This document shows positions 8,027-16,874 of a stretch of 64,000 bases of DNA, piece by piece (the first letter of the stretch is position 1; each line of letters begins with the position of its first letter). The stretch comes from an uncultured Parabacteroides sp. (GTDB lineage: Bacteria; Bacteroidota; Bacteroidia; Bacteroidales; Tannerellaceae): the NCBI GenBank assembly GCA_944325355.1, contig CALUZS010000003.1, forward strand, positions 124,001 to 188,000. The letters run 5' to 3'. Under the pieces are notes generated by a model that did no database searches, was not told where the DNA came from, and saw only the letters and a program-made list of their open reading frames with translations. Made by a program: the position numbers and the translations under genes.

Positions 8027-9301
8027 TCAATGGAAGAAAAGGGGCAGGCTGACGGTAAACTGGCTTCCTTGCCCTACTGCCGAACGGACACTGATTTGAC
8101 CGCCGTGGAATAATACAATCTGCCGGCAAAGGCTGAGCCCTATTCCAGAACCGTCAGGTTTGGTTGTGAAGAACGGTACGAATATGCGTTCGGTCACTTC
8201 GGGACGGATGCCTTCCCCATTATCTGATATAGTAAAGTAGATGCGTCCGTGGGTCGCAGTGACCGATATTTCCACTTTCGGATTGGGTATTTGCGTACAA
8301 GCTTCAGCTGCGTTTTTCAGCAAGTTAATGAACAGTTGTCCCATTTGTGTGCGGTCGGCATGGATATAAAGAGTCTCCGTTGGTGGCTGGAATATATATT
8401 TTTCATCAGGGAACAGGCGTTGAAGGTCGGCGAGGAATGACAGTACGTTGATTTCTTCGATTTCCGGGCGAGGAAGGTGCGTCAGTTTACGGTAATTTTC
8501 CACAAACTTCAGTAATCGTTGTCCTCTCTGATGGATTACTTGCAAGCCGGGACGGATAGCGTCCTGCCGTTGTGAATCGGTACAGCATTCGTCCAGTGTC
8601 TCAGCCAAAGAGATGATGGGTGTGATGGAGTTCATGATTTCATGAGTCAGTACTCTCGCCAGTTTTTGCCAAGCTTCTGTTTCGGTATCTTCTATGGCTG
8701 AATGTATATATTTCAGCGTCACCAGCCAACGCTCCATTCCTTGCAGATAGACACGTATGGCATCTATTGCCCAATCTGCCGATTGTGTGGTGGGATCCGG
8801 CAGACTAATCACATGTTTGTGGCTTTGCAGTGCAACCATCAGTTTTTCCGGTAAGACGGATTGTCCGTTGAGAAGCTGCCGGGCTGCTTGGTTATCCCAT
8901 TCGATGCTACCTTCTTTGTCGATGATGAGTATGGCGGTATCTACCTTATCCAGCAGTTCACTGTAATATTTGACCTTTACCTCCTCGTCTAGTAGCTTTT
9001 GATGTAAATCTTTCAGGGCTTCGGACAGTTCTTCCGCTTTCCGTTGTATTCGAGGGTCGCTGAAAGGAGCACGTATTGACAGCGACAGATCCTCGTGCTT
9101 GACGGCTTCCGTCAACGTGCTAAAAAAATGGAGTTGGCGCGTCTGTATGCGGTACAGACTGTATGACAGTGCTGTCAATAGGATGATGAGAGTTGTTCCG
9201 CTAAAATATAATCCGGTATGGTATGCCTGCCAACTTCCTATCGACAGGATAGCAATGCCTGCGATATGCCCTACCAGAGTGATGATATATCGTCTGTTCA
9301 T
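8027..9301 (-). CDS. NtrY/NtrB-like sensor histidine kinase
   Basis: Membrane sensor kinase of 424 residues, partner of the sigma-54 response regulator encoded just upstream. Seen: two N-terminal membrane segments (about residues 6-25 and 30-50), a PAS-like segment (VDTAILIIDKEGSIEWDNQAARQLL), the H-box with the phosphoacceptor in ARVLTHEIMNSITPI, the N-box NLLKNAAEAC and the G-boxes DNGEGI and GSGIGLSLCRQIV. The start at 9301 overlaps the regulator stop as ATGA, implying translational coupling. The frame stays open to 9415 inside the regulator gene, but that extension is a shadow. The signal sensed is not evident; the divergent efflux operon suggests an envelope or drug stress. Confidence 0.9.
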   Translation of the reverse strand: MNRRYIITLVGHIAGIAILSIGSWQAYHTGLYFSGTTLIILLTALSYSLYRIQTRQLHFFSTLTEAVKHEDLSLSIRAPFSDPRIQRKAEELSEALKDLHQKLLDEEVKVKYYSELLDKVDTAILIIDKEGSIEWDNQAARQLLNGQSVLPEKLMVALQSHKHVISLPDPTTQSADWAIDAIRVYLQGMERWLVTLKYIHSAIEDTETEAWQKLARVLTHEIMNSITPIISLAETLDECCTDSQRQDAIRPGLQVIHQRGQRLLKFVENYRKLTHLPRPEIEEINVLSFLADLQRLFPDEKYIFQPPTETLYIHADRTQMGQLFINLLKNAAEACTQIPNPKVEISVTATHGRIYFTISDNGEGIRPEVTERIFVPFFTTKPDGSGIGLSLCRQIVLFHGGQISVRSAVGQGSQFTVSLPLFFH

Positions 9302-10677
9302 AATTTCCACTTTTCTAATTTTCGGTAAAGAGAGAAGCGGGTAATTCCTAATAGTTCGGCGGCGCGGGTAAGGTTGCCACCGCACACCCGTAACGCTTGT
9401 TCTACCGCTGCCCATTCCAGTTTTTCAAGGTTCAGTTCGTCTAAAGCTTTCGCTTTTTGTTCCGAAGTTTCGGGTTGCAGGATGAAGTCGGACGTTTGCA
9501 GGATGTTTTTTTCGCTTAAGACAACCGCTCTTTCCAACAAGTGTTGCAGTTCCCGTACATTTCCCGGCCATGCATAACGGAGCAGTTTGCTTTTTGCTTC
9601 GCGTGTCAGCCCGTGGATTTGCTTCTTGTATTTGCGGTTGTAGAGTTGCTGAAAATGTTCTGCCAGCAAAATGACATCTTCGCCCCGTTCGCGAAGGGGA
9701 GGGATATGCAATTCGATGGTGTTGATACGGTAGAGCAAGTCTTGACGGAAAGAACCTTGCCGCACCTGTTCGTGCAAGTCGGCATTGGTAGCGCAAATCA
9801 GCCGGACATCAATCTGCTTTGGTTCTATGGATCCCAAACGTACCGTTTCTTTTTTTTCGAGGAGAGTCAAGAGCTTAGCTTGCATAGGCAGGGAGAGGTT
9901 TCCTATTTCGTCTAAAAAGAGTGTTCCGCCGGAAGCTGCTTCTATTCGTCCTGATTTGGTTTTACGTGCATCGGTGAATGCCCCCTTTTCGTAGCCGAAT
10001 AATTCGCTTTCGAAAAGCTGTTCGGGAATGCATCCCAAATCAATAGTAGTGAACGGGCAGTCTCGTCGGGGCGAATAGTAATGTATCATTCGGGCAATGA
10101 GGTCTTTGCCTGTCCCGTTTTCACCCAGAATAAGGATGGGGGCATCTGTGTCTGCCAATTTGTAGATGGTATCCCGTATTTGTTGCAAGGCAGGGGAATC
10201 GCCGATAAGCTCCGGCATTTCCGTTTCCCCTTTCAGAGCCTGGACTTGCAGCTGTAACTGTTTCACTTCTTGGCGTGAATGTCGCAGGCGTATGGCGGAG
10301 GTGAGCGTTGCCAATAGCTTGTTTTTCTCCCAAGGTTTGGGTACAAAGTCGGCGGCTCCGGCCTTGATGGCTGCTATAGCCTTGTCGATGTCGGCGTAAG
10401 CCGTCATGAGAACAACCACAGCCTGAGGGTCTGTTGCCAGTATCTGTTCTAAATAGCCAAACCCTTCCTGGCCGCTGATAGCATCGCGGTGGAAATTCAT
10501 GTCGAGCAGTATGACATCCGGTTGGAAAGTTTCCATGAAATGAGGGATGCGGTCGGGCTGTGTGGTTACCTTTATCTTTTCCATGTGTGGTTGCAGTAAA
10601 AGGTTTAGCGCAAAGAGTACATCCTCATTATCGTCGACAATCAATATTTTCCCTTTTCTTTCCATAAATAATCGCAT
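9298..10677 (-). CDS. Sigma-54-dependent response regulator (NtrC family)
   Basis: Activator of sigma-54 promoters, 459 residues. Seen: a receiver domain with acidic pocket IVDDNEDV and phosphoacceptor Asp in VILLDMNFHRD; a AAA+ domain with Walker A GENGTGKDL, a GAFTDA loop in place of the canonical GAFTGA, and Walker B-like GGTLFLDEIGNL; and a Fis-type helix-turn-helix at the C terminus (LTRAAELLGITRFSLYRKLEKWKL). An ATG at 10665 (MERKGKILIVDD) is an equally good start. The gene is divergent from a tolC-led efflux operon that carries a -24/-12 promoter, and it is coupled to the histidine kinase gene by an ATGA overlap. It very probably controls that operon. Confidence 0.93.
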   Translation of the reverse strand: MRLFMERKGKILIVDDNEDVLFALNLLLQPHMEKIKVTTQPDRIPHFMETFQPDVILLDMNFHRDAISGQEGFGYLEQILATDPQAVVVLMTAYADIDKAIAAIKAGAADFVPKPWEKNKLLATLTSAIRLRHSRQEVKQLQLQVQALKGETEMPELIGDSPALQQIRDTIYKLADTDAPILILGENGTGKDLIARMIHYYSPRRDCPFTTIDLGCIPEQLFESELFGYEKGAFTDARKTKSGRIEAASGGTLFLDEIGNLSLPMQAKLLTLLEKKETVRLGSIEPKQIDVRLICATNADLHEQVRQGSFRQDLLYRINTIELHIPPLRERGEDVILLAEHFQQLYNRKYKKQIHGLTREAKSKLLRYAWPGNVRELQHLLERAVVLSEKNILQTSDFILQPETSEQKAKALDELNLEKLEWAAVEQALRVCGGNLTRAAELLGITRFSLYRKLEKWKL

Positions 10678-10693
10678 TTGTAATAAAAGGTTT

Positions 10694-10710
10694 TGTCCGA
10701 AAAACGGAAT
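10694..10710. promoter_or_regulatory. Candidate enhancer-type binding site (imperfect palindrome)
   Basis: TGTCCG and CGGAAT flank five A residues, giving an imperfect palindrome in the divergent region between the sigma-54 activator gene and the efflux operon. Its centre lies about 150 bases upstream of the start predicted from the -24/-12 element, a usual distance for NtrC-type activators. A second inverted repeat, ACACGG (10742-10747) and CCGTGT (10768-10773), lies closer. Assignment to the regulator is inference. Confidence 0.4.
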
Positions 10711-10827
10711 CGCGTGACGCCTTTTCCCGCTCTTTCCCCAGACACGGTGTAAAGATAAATGAATTATCCGTGTGTTGTATGTGCTTAAGAAGATATAACT
10801 ATTTAATAATCAGGATATTTGTTTTTA

Positions 10828-10842
10828 TGGTATGGTAATTGC
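10828..10842 (+). promoter_or_regulatory. Sigma-54 (-24/-12) promoter of the efflux operon
   Basis: TGGTATGGTAATTGC matches the sigma-54 consensus TGGCAC-N5-TTGC at the key bases: GG at 10829-10830 and GC at 10841-10842, separated by exactly 10 bases. The predicted start near 10854 leaves a 13-base leader before the tolC ATG at 10867. The divergent gene encodes a sigma-54 activator and rpoN lies at 48551-50011 in this window. Confidence 0.75.
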
Positions 10843-10866
10843 CTGTTGTTTGCAAAAGATGTTCAT

Positions 10867-12354
10867 ATGAAAAGCTGGAATATTTTGGAAATATTTTGCC
10901 TGTTGTATTTGGGAACTTTGCGCATTGCTTCGCAAGAATCCGGAATGTTTTTGACACTGAATTTGCAGCAATCCATCAAATTGGCGCAGTCGCAGTCACC
11001 TGATGCCCAAGCAGCATTGCATACTTACCGTTCGGCTTATTGGAATTACCGTGCTTTTCGGGCAAACTACTTGCCGGGCGTGGAACTTTCGGTGTCACCT
11101 TATTTGAACCGTCAAATCAACAAGGTGACGCAGCCTGACGGTACTGAGCTTTTTATTTCACAGAATCAATTAAGTACCGACCTCCATCTGACAGTGAGCC
11201 AGAATGTGTGGTTCACGGGCGGGACTTTTTTCTTGGAAACTTCCGGCCAGTATATAGGGGAATTCAGTAAAGATGATAAAGCGTTTAGTTCGCAGCCCAT
11301 CAGTATAGGGTATAGGCAATCGTTGTTTGGATATAATTCCTTGAAATGGGACAGGAAGATTGAACCGGTGCGTTTCCGGGAGGCTCGTAAGGCGTATGCT
11401 GAAACGATGGAACTGATTGCTGCTCAAACATGCGAGCTGTTTTTCAGTTTGGCGACAGCACAAACCAATTTGAATATCGCTCAAGCGAATATGGCTTCGG
11501 CCGATACGCTCTATCGCTATGCACTGGGTCGTTATCGTATCGGGAAAGTATCGGAAAACGAGTTGTTACAATTGGAAGTGAACAAGTTGAATGAAGAAAC
11601 GAATGTGATGCAGGCGAACATTGCGGTGGAAGATGCGCGGTTGGCTTTTTGTTCGTTTGTAGGTCTGGAAGCGACTGACCATGTGAACATCGTGCCATCG
11701 GACAGCATCGAAGCTTTCGAGATACCATTGGAACAGGCGTTGGAGTTGGCTTATGCCCATAGCCCGGATGTGGAGATGTTCCGTCGGCAACAGCTGGAGA
11801 GCCGTCGGCAGTTGGCAGCCGCTCGTGCCGATTGTGGCTTAAAAGCTGACCTTTATTTGCGTTTCGGACTTTCACAGACCGGTACGCAGCTGAAAGATGC
11901 TTATAAGAGACTATTGGACCAGGAGTATGTAAGCGTTGCAATATCCATCCCTATCTTGGATTGGGGGCGCGGAAAAGGAAAAGTTCGAGTTGCCCAATCG
12001 AATATTGAACTGGTAGAAACCCATACAAGGCAGGGACTGAATGACTTTGAATTGAATATCTGCAAGATGGTACGGCAGTTTAATCTGCAAGCCCGTCAAG
12101 TGGCTGTGGCAGCTAAAACCGATGTGACGGCATTCCAACGTTATGAGATAACCCGTCGGCTTTATCTGTCCGGGCGGTCGACTGTGTTGGAACTGAATGC
12201 TTCCATTACAGAAAAGGACAGTGCGCGTCGTAACCATATCGAAGCATTGAAAACGTATTGGACACTGTATTATGTCCTGCGGAGTGTTACACAATATGAT
12301 TTCCGTAATGGTTGCGCGTTATATGAGACAGTGTCTCCTGTTCACGATACATAG
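10867..12354 (+). CDS. TolC-family outer-membrane efflux protein
   Basis: Outer-membrane channel of a tripartite exporter, 495 residues. The start at 10867 gives a signal peptide (MKSWNILEIFCLLYLGTLRIAS) and lies downstream of the predicted transcript start; the ATG-less extension to 10819 runs through the promoter. Seen: two repeats of the outer-membrane efflux domain, the first starting FLTLNLQQSIKLAQSQSPDAQAA and the second at about residue 285 (EIPLEQALELAYAHSPDVEMFRRQ), with long alpha-helical hairpins between. It is the first gene of the operon tolC-hlyD-permease-ATPase. Confidence 0.9.
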   Translation: MKSWNILEIFCLLYLGTLRIASQESGMFLTLNLQQSIKLAQSQSPDAQAALHTYRSAYWNYRAFRANYLPGVELSVSPYLNRQINKVTQPDGTELFISQNQLSTDLHLTVSQNVWFTGGTFFLETSGQYIGEFSKDDKAFSSQPISIGYRQSLFGYNSLKWDRKIEPVRFREARKAYAETMELIAAQTCELFFSLATAQTNLNIAQANMASADTLYRYALGRYRIGKVSENELLQLEVNKLNEETNVMQANIAVEDARLAFCSFVGLEATDHVNIVPSDSIEAFEIPLEQALELAYAHSPDVEMFRRQQLESRRQLAAARADCGLKADLYLRFGLSQTGTQLKDAYKRLLDQEYVSVAISIPILDWGRGKGKVRVAQSNIELVETHTRQGLNDFELNICKMVRQFNLQARQVAVAAKTDVTAFQRYEITRRLYLSGRSTVLELNASITEKDSARRNHIEALKTYWTLYYVLRSVTQYDFRNGCALYETVSPVHDT

Positions 12355-12409
12355 CAAAGCGTAATTGCATTAGAAAATGTTTGAGATACTAAACTGTTAA
12401 TTGTAGGAA

Positions 12410-13663
12410 ATGGACACTTTTTTAGAAAAGAGACCTTGGTACATTCGTTATCGTTATTATTTGGTAATCGGAATTCTTTTGTCGGTAATTCTGATTTGGC
12501 TGGGCTCGGTTGCATTCGGTCCGCGTAGGTTGCGAGTCAACTCCGGGGAAGTGCAGGTGGCGGAGGTGCGTAAGGATGATTTCATGGAGTACGTAGATGT
12601 GGAAGGTTCCGTACAACCAATCTTGACCTTGTTGGTCAATGCCCGGGAGTCGGGTACGGTAAAGCGTATTGTTGCCGAAGAAGGAAGCTTGCTCCGGAAA
12701 GGTGATACGATATTGGTATTGGATAACCCTGTTTTGTTGCGCGAGATAGAAGATCAACGTGATGAATGGGAACAGCATTTTTTCGGTTATCGTCAGGCGG
12801 AGATTGAAATGGAACAGAAAACCCTTGTCCTGCGGCAGCAGGCTCTGGATGCAGCTTACGAGTTGGAAAAGATACGGAAAAACTTTGCCTTGGAACAGGA
12901 AGAGTTCAACATGGGTATCCGCAGTAAGGCACAGTTGGATGTGTCGGCAGATGAATATCGTTATAAAAGTGAATCCACCCGGTTGAAGATGGAGAGTCTG
13001 CGCAGCGACTCGGCTTTGACGGTTGTCAATCGGGAATTATTGCGCAAAGAGCGTGAACGGGCACGCAAAAAACTGGAGCGAGCGGAGTTACGTAGCCGTG
13101 ATTTGGTAGTGCATGCACCGGCTGACGGACAGTTGAGTTTCGTAAAAGTAATACCGGGCCAACAAGTGACAGTAGGCGAAGACCTTGCGGAAGTAAAAGT
13201 GATGTCGCAGTTTAAAATCCACACGTTGCTGAATGAATATTATATTGACCGCATGACAACCGGATTGCCTGCTACGATTACCCACAACGGAAAACATTAT
13301 CCGTTACGGGTAAGCAAGGTGGTACCTGAGGTAAAAGAACGTAATTTTGAAGTAGACATGCTTTTTGTCGATTCACTGCCTGAGAGCGCCCGTCCGGGAA
13401 AAAGTTACCGTGTACAGATAGAATTGGGTCAACCGGAGCAAGTGCTTGTCATACCTCGTGGCGATTTTTACCAATATACGGGTGGTCATTGGACATTTCG
13501 TTTGGATGAGGCGAAAGGGTATGCCGTGCGTGTTCCGATTGTTATCGGTAGGCAGAACCCGCAACAATATGAAATTGTCAGCGGATTGCAGCCCGGCGAT
13601 AGAATCATTACGGCAGGATATGCTAACTTTAGCGACGCGGAGGCTGTTGTGGTCGGCAATTAA
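12410..13663 (+). CDS. HlyD/MacA-type periplasmic adaptor
   Basis: Membrane-fusion protein bridging the ABC permease and the TolC channel, 417 residues. Seen: one N-terminal membrane anchor (YYLVIGILLSVILIWLGSVAF), a split biotinyl-lipoyl domain (VEGSVQPILTLLVNARESGTVKRIVAEEGSLLRKGDTILVLDN and the return strand HAPADGQLSFVKVIPGQQVTVGEDLAEVKVM), a coiled-coil hairpin between them (about residues 115-225) and a beta-barrel C-terminal part. It lies 55 bases after tolC on the same strand with no terminator between. Confidence 0.9.
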   Translation: MDTFLEKRPWYIRYRYYLVIGILLSVILIWLGSVAFGPRRLRVNSGEVQVAEVRKDDFMEYVDVEGSVQPILTLLVNARESGTVKRIVAEEGSLLRKGDTILVLDNPVLLREIEDQRDEWEQHFFGYRQAEIEMEQKTLVLRQQALDAAYELEKIRKNFALEQEEFNMGIRSKAQLDVSADEYRYKSESTRLKMESLRSDSALTVVNRELLRKERERARKKLERAELRSRDLVVHAPADGQLSFVKVIPGQQVTVGEDLAEVKVMSQFKIHTLLNEYYIDRMTTGLPATITHNGKHYPLRVSKVVPEVKERNFEVDMLFVDSLPESARPGKSYRVQIELGQPEQVLVIPRGDFYQYTGGHWTFRLDEAKGYAVRVPIVIGRQNPQQYEIVSGLQPGDRIITAGYANFSDAEAVVVGN

Positions 13664-13704
13664 CTGTTGGCTGTGTTGGAAGGATTATAAAATCATTTGA
13701 AATT

Positions 13705-14973
13705 ATGATACGACATTATTTGAAAATTGCTGTTAGGAATTTGGTAAAATATAAGGTACATACGGTTCTTTCTGCTTTTTGTCTGGCAGTGGGTATCGTG
13801 GTTTCCAGCTTGACCTGGCTGTTTGTGAGGAATGCGACGGAAGAAGACAGACTTCCGGATTCGGACAAACGGCTCTCGGTGAAAGCTTATAACGTTCGGG
13901 ACAATGTTTATCTCCCGTTCCGTCCGGATGATGTCCGGGAATTGTCCGTCCGTGCTCCCCAATGGGCAGACCGACTGACGGCATATGGAACCCGTCTCGT
14001 TGAACGGGAAGTGACAGTGATTGGCAAAGGCGGGCAAGAAACGCCTTTTCTGGCTGGCTGCCGGGTGGTAAGCAAAGCATTCTACGGTTATTATGGTTTG
14101 GTTTTGTCTTATGGAAACAAGTTGCCGGATGCTCCGAACGAAATTGTTGTTTCCGAATCTTTTGCCCGGAAGATAGCCGGTTCTGCAAATCCGGTCGGAT
14201 TGATTGTCCGTCTCGCCGATATTAATTCTCCGTCAACTATTACTGATTATCGGGTGGTGAATGTGGCAGTTACGGCATCTTCCTTTACTTGGAGCGGAGA
14301 TGAATGCTTTTTCCCTTTGGAAAGCGATCCTGGAGCTTGGTTGCAGATGGTGGTCTCCGTACCGGACGGGTGTTCCGTGCAGCAGGCTTGTGATGAACTG
14401 AACCGGATGGAATGGGAACGTGACGGGAACGTCTTGCGTCTTCACGCCGAACTAAAACAGCGGGATGATGTTGCAATATTCTTGATTTTGTTTCTTGCAT
14501 CTCTTATTTTGATTTCGGGATTGATAACTTTTTTGAAATTCAACTTTCAGATGTTCTACAACCGTCGTCATGAGATGGCATTACGCAAGACCCTCGGTTC
14601 AAATGATAAAGGACTGTTTTGGCTGTTGGCATCCGAGGTTTTTTGCATGATGACTTTCGCTTTGGCACTTTCACTGGTATTGATGGAGGTTGCTATTGCC
14701 ATAGCACGTAGTCGTTTCGGGGAAGATGCCGCCTGGTTGTCCTTGTCTGAAGCTTGCATCGTTAACGCCGGATTATATGCCGTTACGTTATTGGTTTGTC
14801 TCTGTTTGATACTCTATCCGGTTTACCGGATGCGTTCCATGAGACTTGCCGTTCATATCCGTCCCGGTGGCAGGCGCCATTTTTTCCGTTCGGCAATATT
14901 GGCCATTCAACTGATCGTTTCCATGTTTTTTTGGGAGGTGTTATCGTTATCTATTTTACGATATATGAATTGA
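13705..14973 (+). pseudogene. ABC transporter permease (MacB/FtsX type), N-terminal half, frameshifted
   Basis: First module of a two-module FtsX-family permease. Seen: a membrane segment near the N terminus (VHTVLSAFCLAVGIVVSSLTWLFV), a periplasmic core domain (about 50-250), then three FtsX-type membrane helices with HEMALRKTLGSNDKGLF, a conserved ABC-coupling loop. After residue 409 the frame leaves the family sequence at a run of seven T (14926-14932) and ends 14 codons later (WEVLSLSILRYMN). One more T would join this frame to the second half (14928-15995), giving a protein of about 763 residues, the normal size. This may be a true mutation, a phase-variable tract or a sequencing error. 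Confidence 0.8.
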
Positions 14974-15995
14974 AGGGCAGTGCATATAAACCCTTGGATG
15001 TGGAAGAGGAGGAGCGGTTGATTACGCTCAAGCTGAATACGTCCACTATCCAACAGAATTGGGATGCGATCCGTTCAGATATTGCCCGGATGCCAGAAGT
15101 CGCAGAATTGATTACGTTGAATGAGGACTTTCCCAATGATCTTTATACGTATACTTATACTTCCTATAAAAAGGCAGATGGCAGGGAGATTCCTTTTCCT
15201 TGTTGTTTGGCAGAGCCGGGGTATTTTAAATTTTTCCGGATACCGATGCGAGGAAAAGTGTTGGATGCCGGAACAGAAGGATTTGTTTATGTGAACGAAG
15301 CTTTGGCAGATTTATTGGCGGAAGAAGGTGCTGGTGGAAGTGTGGTGTTGGACGGAAAAAGCTATCAAATAGCAGGGGTATTCAAGGATTTGTATTATAG
15401 TAACCGAAGTCGCGGAAAATCGGGGATGGAAGGTGCGGTTCTATTCCCTACCCATACTGCAAAAGTGTGTTTGCTGAAAGCTGTTTCCGGCCAGAACCTT
15501 CACCAACTACAGGATAAATTAGTTGATATTTGTCGTCGGTATGTCCCATCGACCTTGCCGTTGGAGATACATTTAGCGGAAGAGTTGTCTGATTATGCTG
15601 AATTGGAACTTTTTGGTCAAGTGGTAAGCTTGCTGGCGGCAATCAGTTTGTTGCTGGTTATACTTAGTATCTATTCGTCCATTTCGATGGATACGATGGC
15701 ACGCCGTAAGGAAGTGGCTATCCGCAAAATCAATGGAGCTCGTCCGTCGGATATTGCAAAATTGTTTGCAAAACCGTATGTGACGTTGTTTATTGGGATC
15801 TTCGTTATCGTTTATCCGTTGGCTCGGTTTGTTTTGGTAAGGGCTATGGAAGAAACCGGGATTTGGTTTGTTTATGGCTGGCAATGGGGCGTATGTCTGT
15901 TTGTTGTCATGGCGGTGGTGATGGGGCTCTCTTTGGGGTGGCAGATATGGAGAATCATGCGGCTCGACCCGGCAGAGGAGATACGGACGGAATAA
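14928..15995 (+). pseudogene. ABC transporter permease, C-terminal half in the -1 frame
   Basis: Second module of the same permease. The conserved sequence resumes at FLGGVIVIYFTIYELKG, the second half of a membrane helix whose first half (AILAIQLIVSMF) is in the other frame. It continues with a periplasmic core domain and a C-terminal FtsX domain (LLVILSIYSSISMDTMARRKEVAIRKINGARPSDIAKLF and the last helices up to LDPAEEIRTE). The frame is open back to 14796 but has no ATG and no family sequence there, so independent translation is unlikely. A strict -1 slip on the T7 run would restore the full protein. It ends 38 bases before the ATPase gene. Confidence 0.8.
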
Positions 15996-16033
15996 GTGCA
16001 AGGAGTTTTTTTAATCTTTTAATAAATTGGAAC

Positions 16034-16708
16034 ATGATAAAAATTGAACATTTACAGAAAATATTCCGAACGGAAGAGGTTGAGACCCGTGCTTTATATG
16101 ATATAAGCCTTCATGTAAAGGAAGGAGAGTTTGTTGCCGTCATGGGACCTTCCGGATGCGGTAAATCCACGTTGCTGAATATCCTTGGGCTGTTGGAAAA
16201 TCCCACTTCCGGAACGTATCTGCTTAATGGTACGGATGTATCGGCTTTTAAGGAGGAACAGCGTACGTCTCTTCGCAAAGGCTTCATCGGGTTTGTATTC
16301 CAAAGCTTTAATTTAATAGACGAATTGAATGTATACGAGAATATCGAGCTGCCGTTGCTTTATTTGAAGGTATCATCTGCTGAAAGGAAGCGACGTGTGG
16401 AAAACGCTATGGCGAGAATGGATATTACTCATCGCAGCCGTCATTTCCCGCAACAGCTTAGTGGCGGGCAACAACAGCGCGTTGCGATTGCCCGAGCCGT
16501 AGTGGTTGGTCCGAAATTGATATTGGCTGATGAACCTACGGGAAATTTGGATTCGCGGAATGGCAGGGAGGTGATGAATTTATTGAGCGAACTGAATAAA
16601 GAGGGAACTACTATCGTTATGGTTACCCATTCGGAACATGATGCTTCCTATGCAGATCGTAGTATCCATCTTTTTGACGGGCAAGTGGTAGCGGAGAGGA
16701 GCCAGTGA
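16034..16708 (+). CDS. ABC transporter ATP-binding protein (MacB/LolD type)
   Basis: ATPase that energises the neighbouring FtsX-type permease, 224 residues. Seen: Walker A GPSGCGKST, Q-loop FVFQSFNLI, signature LSGGQQQRVAIARA, Walker B LILADEPTGNLD and switch His in VMVTHSEHD. The start at 16034 (MIKIEHLQKIFRTEEVETRALYDISL) is the family start; the frame runs open upstream inside the permease gene without family similarity. It is the last gene of the sigma-54 efflux operon. No strong T-rich terminator follows; a small stem TGCTAT/ATAGCA lies near 16754-16768. Confidence 0.93.
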   Translation: MIKIEHLQKIFRTEEVETRALYDISLHVKEGEFVAVMGPSGCGKSTLLNILGLLENPTSGTYLLNGTDVSAFKEEQRTSLRKGFIGFVFQSFNLIDELNVYENIELPLLYLKVSSAERKRRVENAMARMDITHRSRHFPQQLSGGQQQRVAIARAVVVGPKLILADEPTGNLDSRNGREVMNLLSELNKEGTTIVMVTHSEHDASYADRSIHLFDGQVVAERSQ

Positions 16709-16843
16709 ATTGCATGGCTGCTTGGTTTTGTAAGCGCGAGGTAAGGACGGACCCTGCTATGGAATAGCATAATGTGTGTTGTCTTTTTAATTTTTTCGTT
16801 ATTTAGATTTGAAAAAAAGAAGTTGTTTCGTTGGAATTTTTCC

Positions 16844-16851
16844 TATTTTTG
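16844..16851 (+). promoter_or_regulatory. Promoter -7 element of dnaG
   Basis: TATTTTTG fits TAnnTTTG and lies 23 bases before the dnaG ATG. A TTG at 16823-16825 is a possible upstream element with an 18-base spacer. Confidence 0.55.
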
Positions 16852-16874
16852 CGTTGTTTTGAGTTGAAAGGATT

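Noticed and set aside
14796..14927. Upstream part of the second permease frame as a separate gene start
   Set aside because: It opens with TTG, has no family similarity before 14928, and covers a region coding in the first frame.
16754..16768. Small hairpin TGCTAT/ATAGCA after the ABC ATPase gene
   Set aside because: Six weak base pairs and no proper T-run; not enough for a terminator call.
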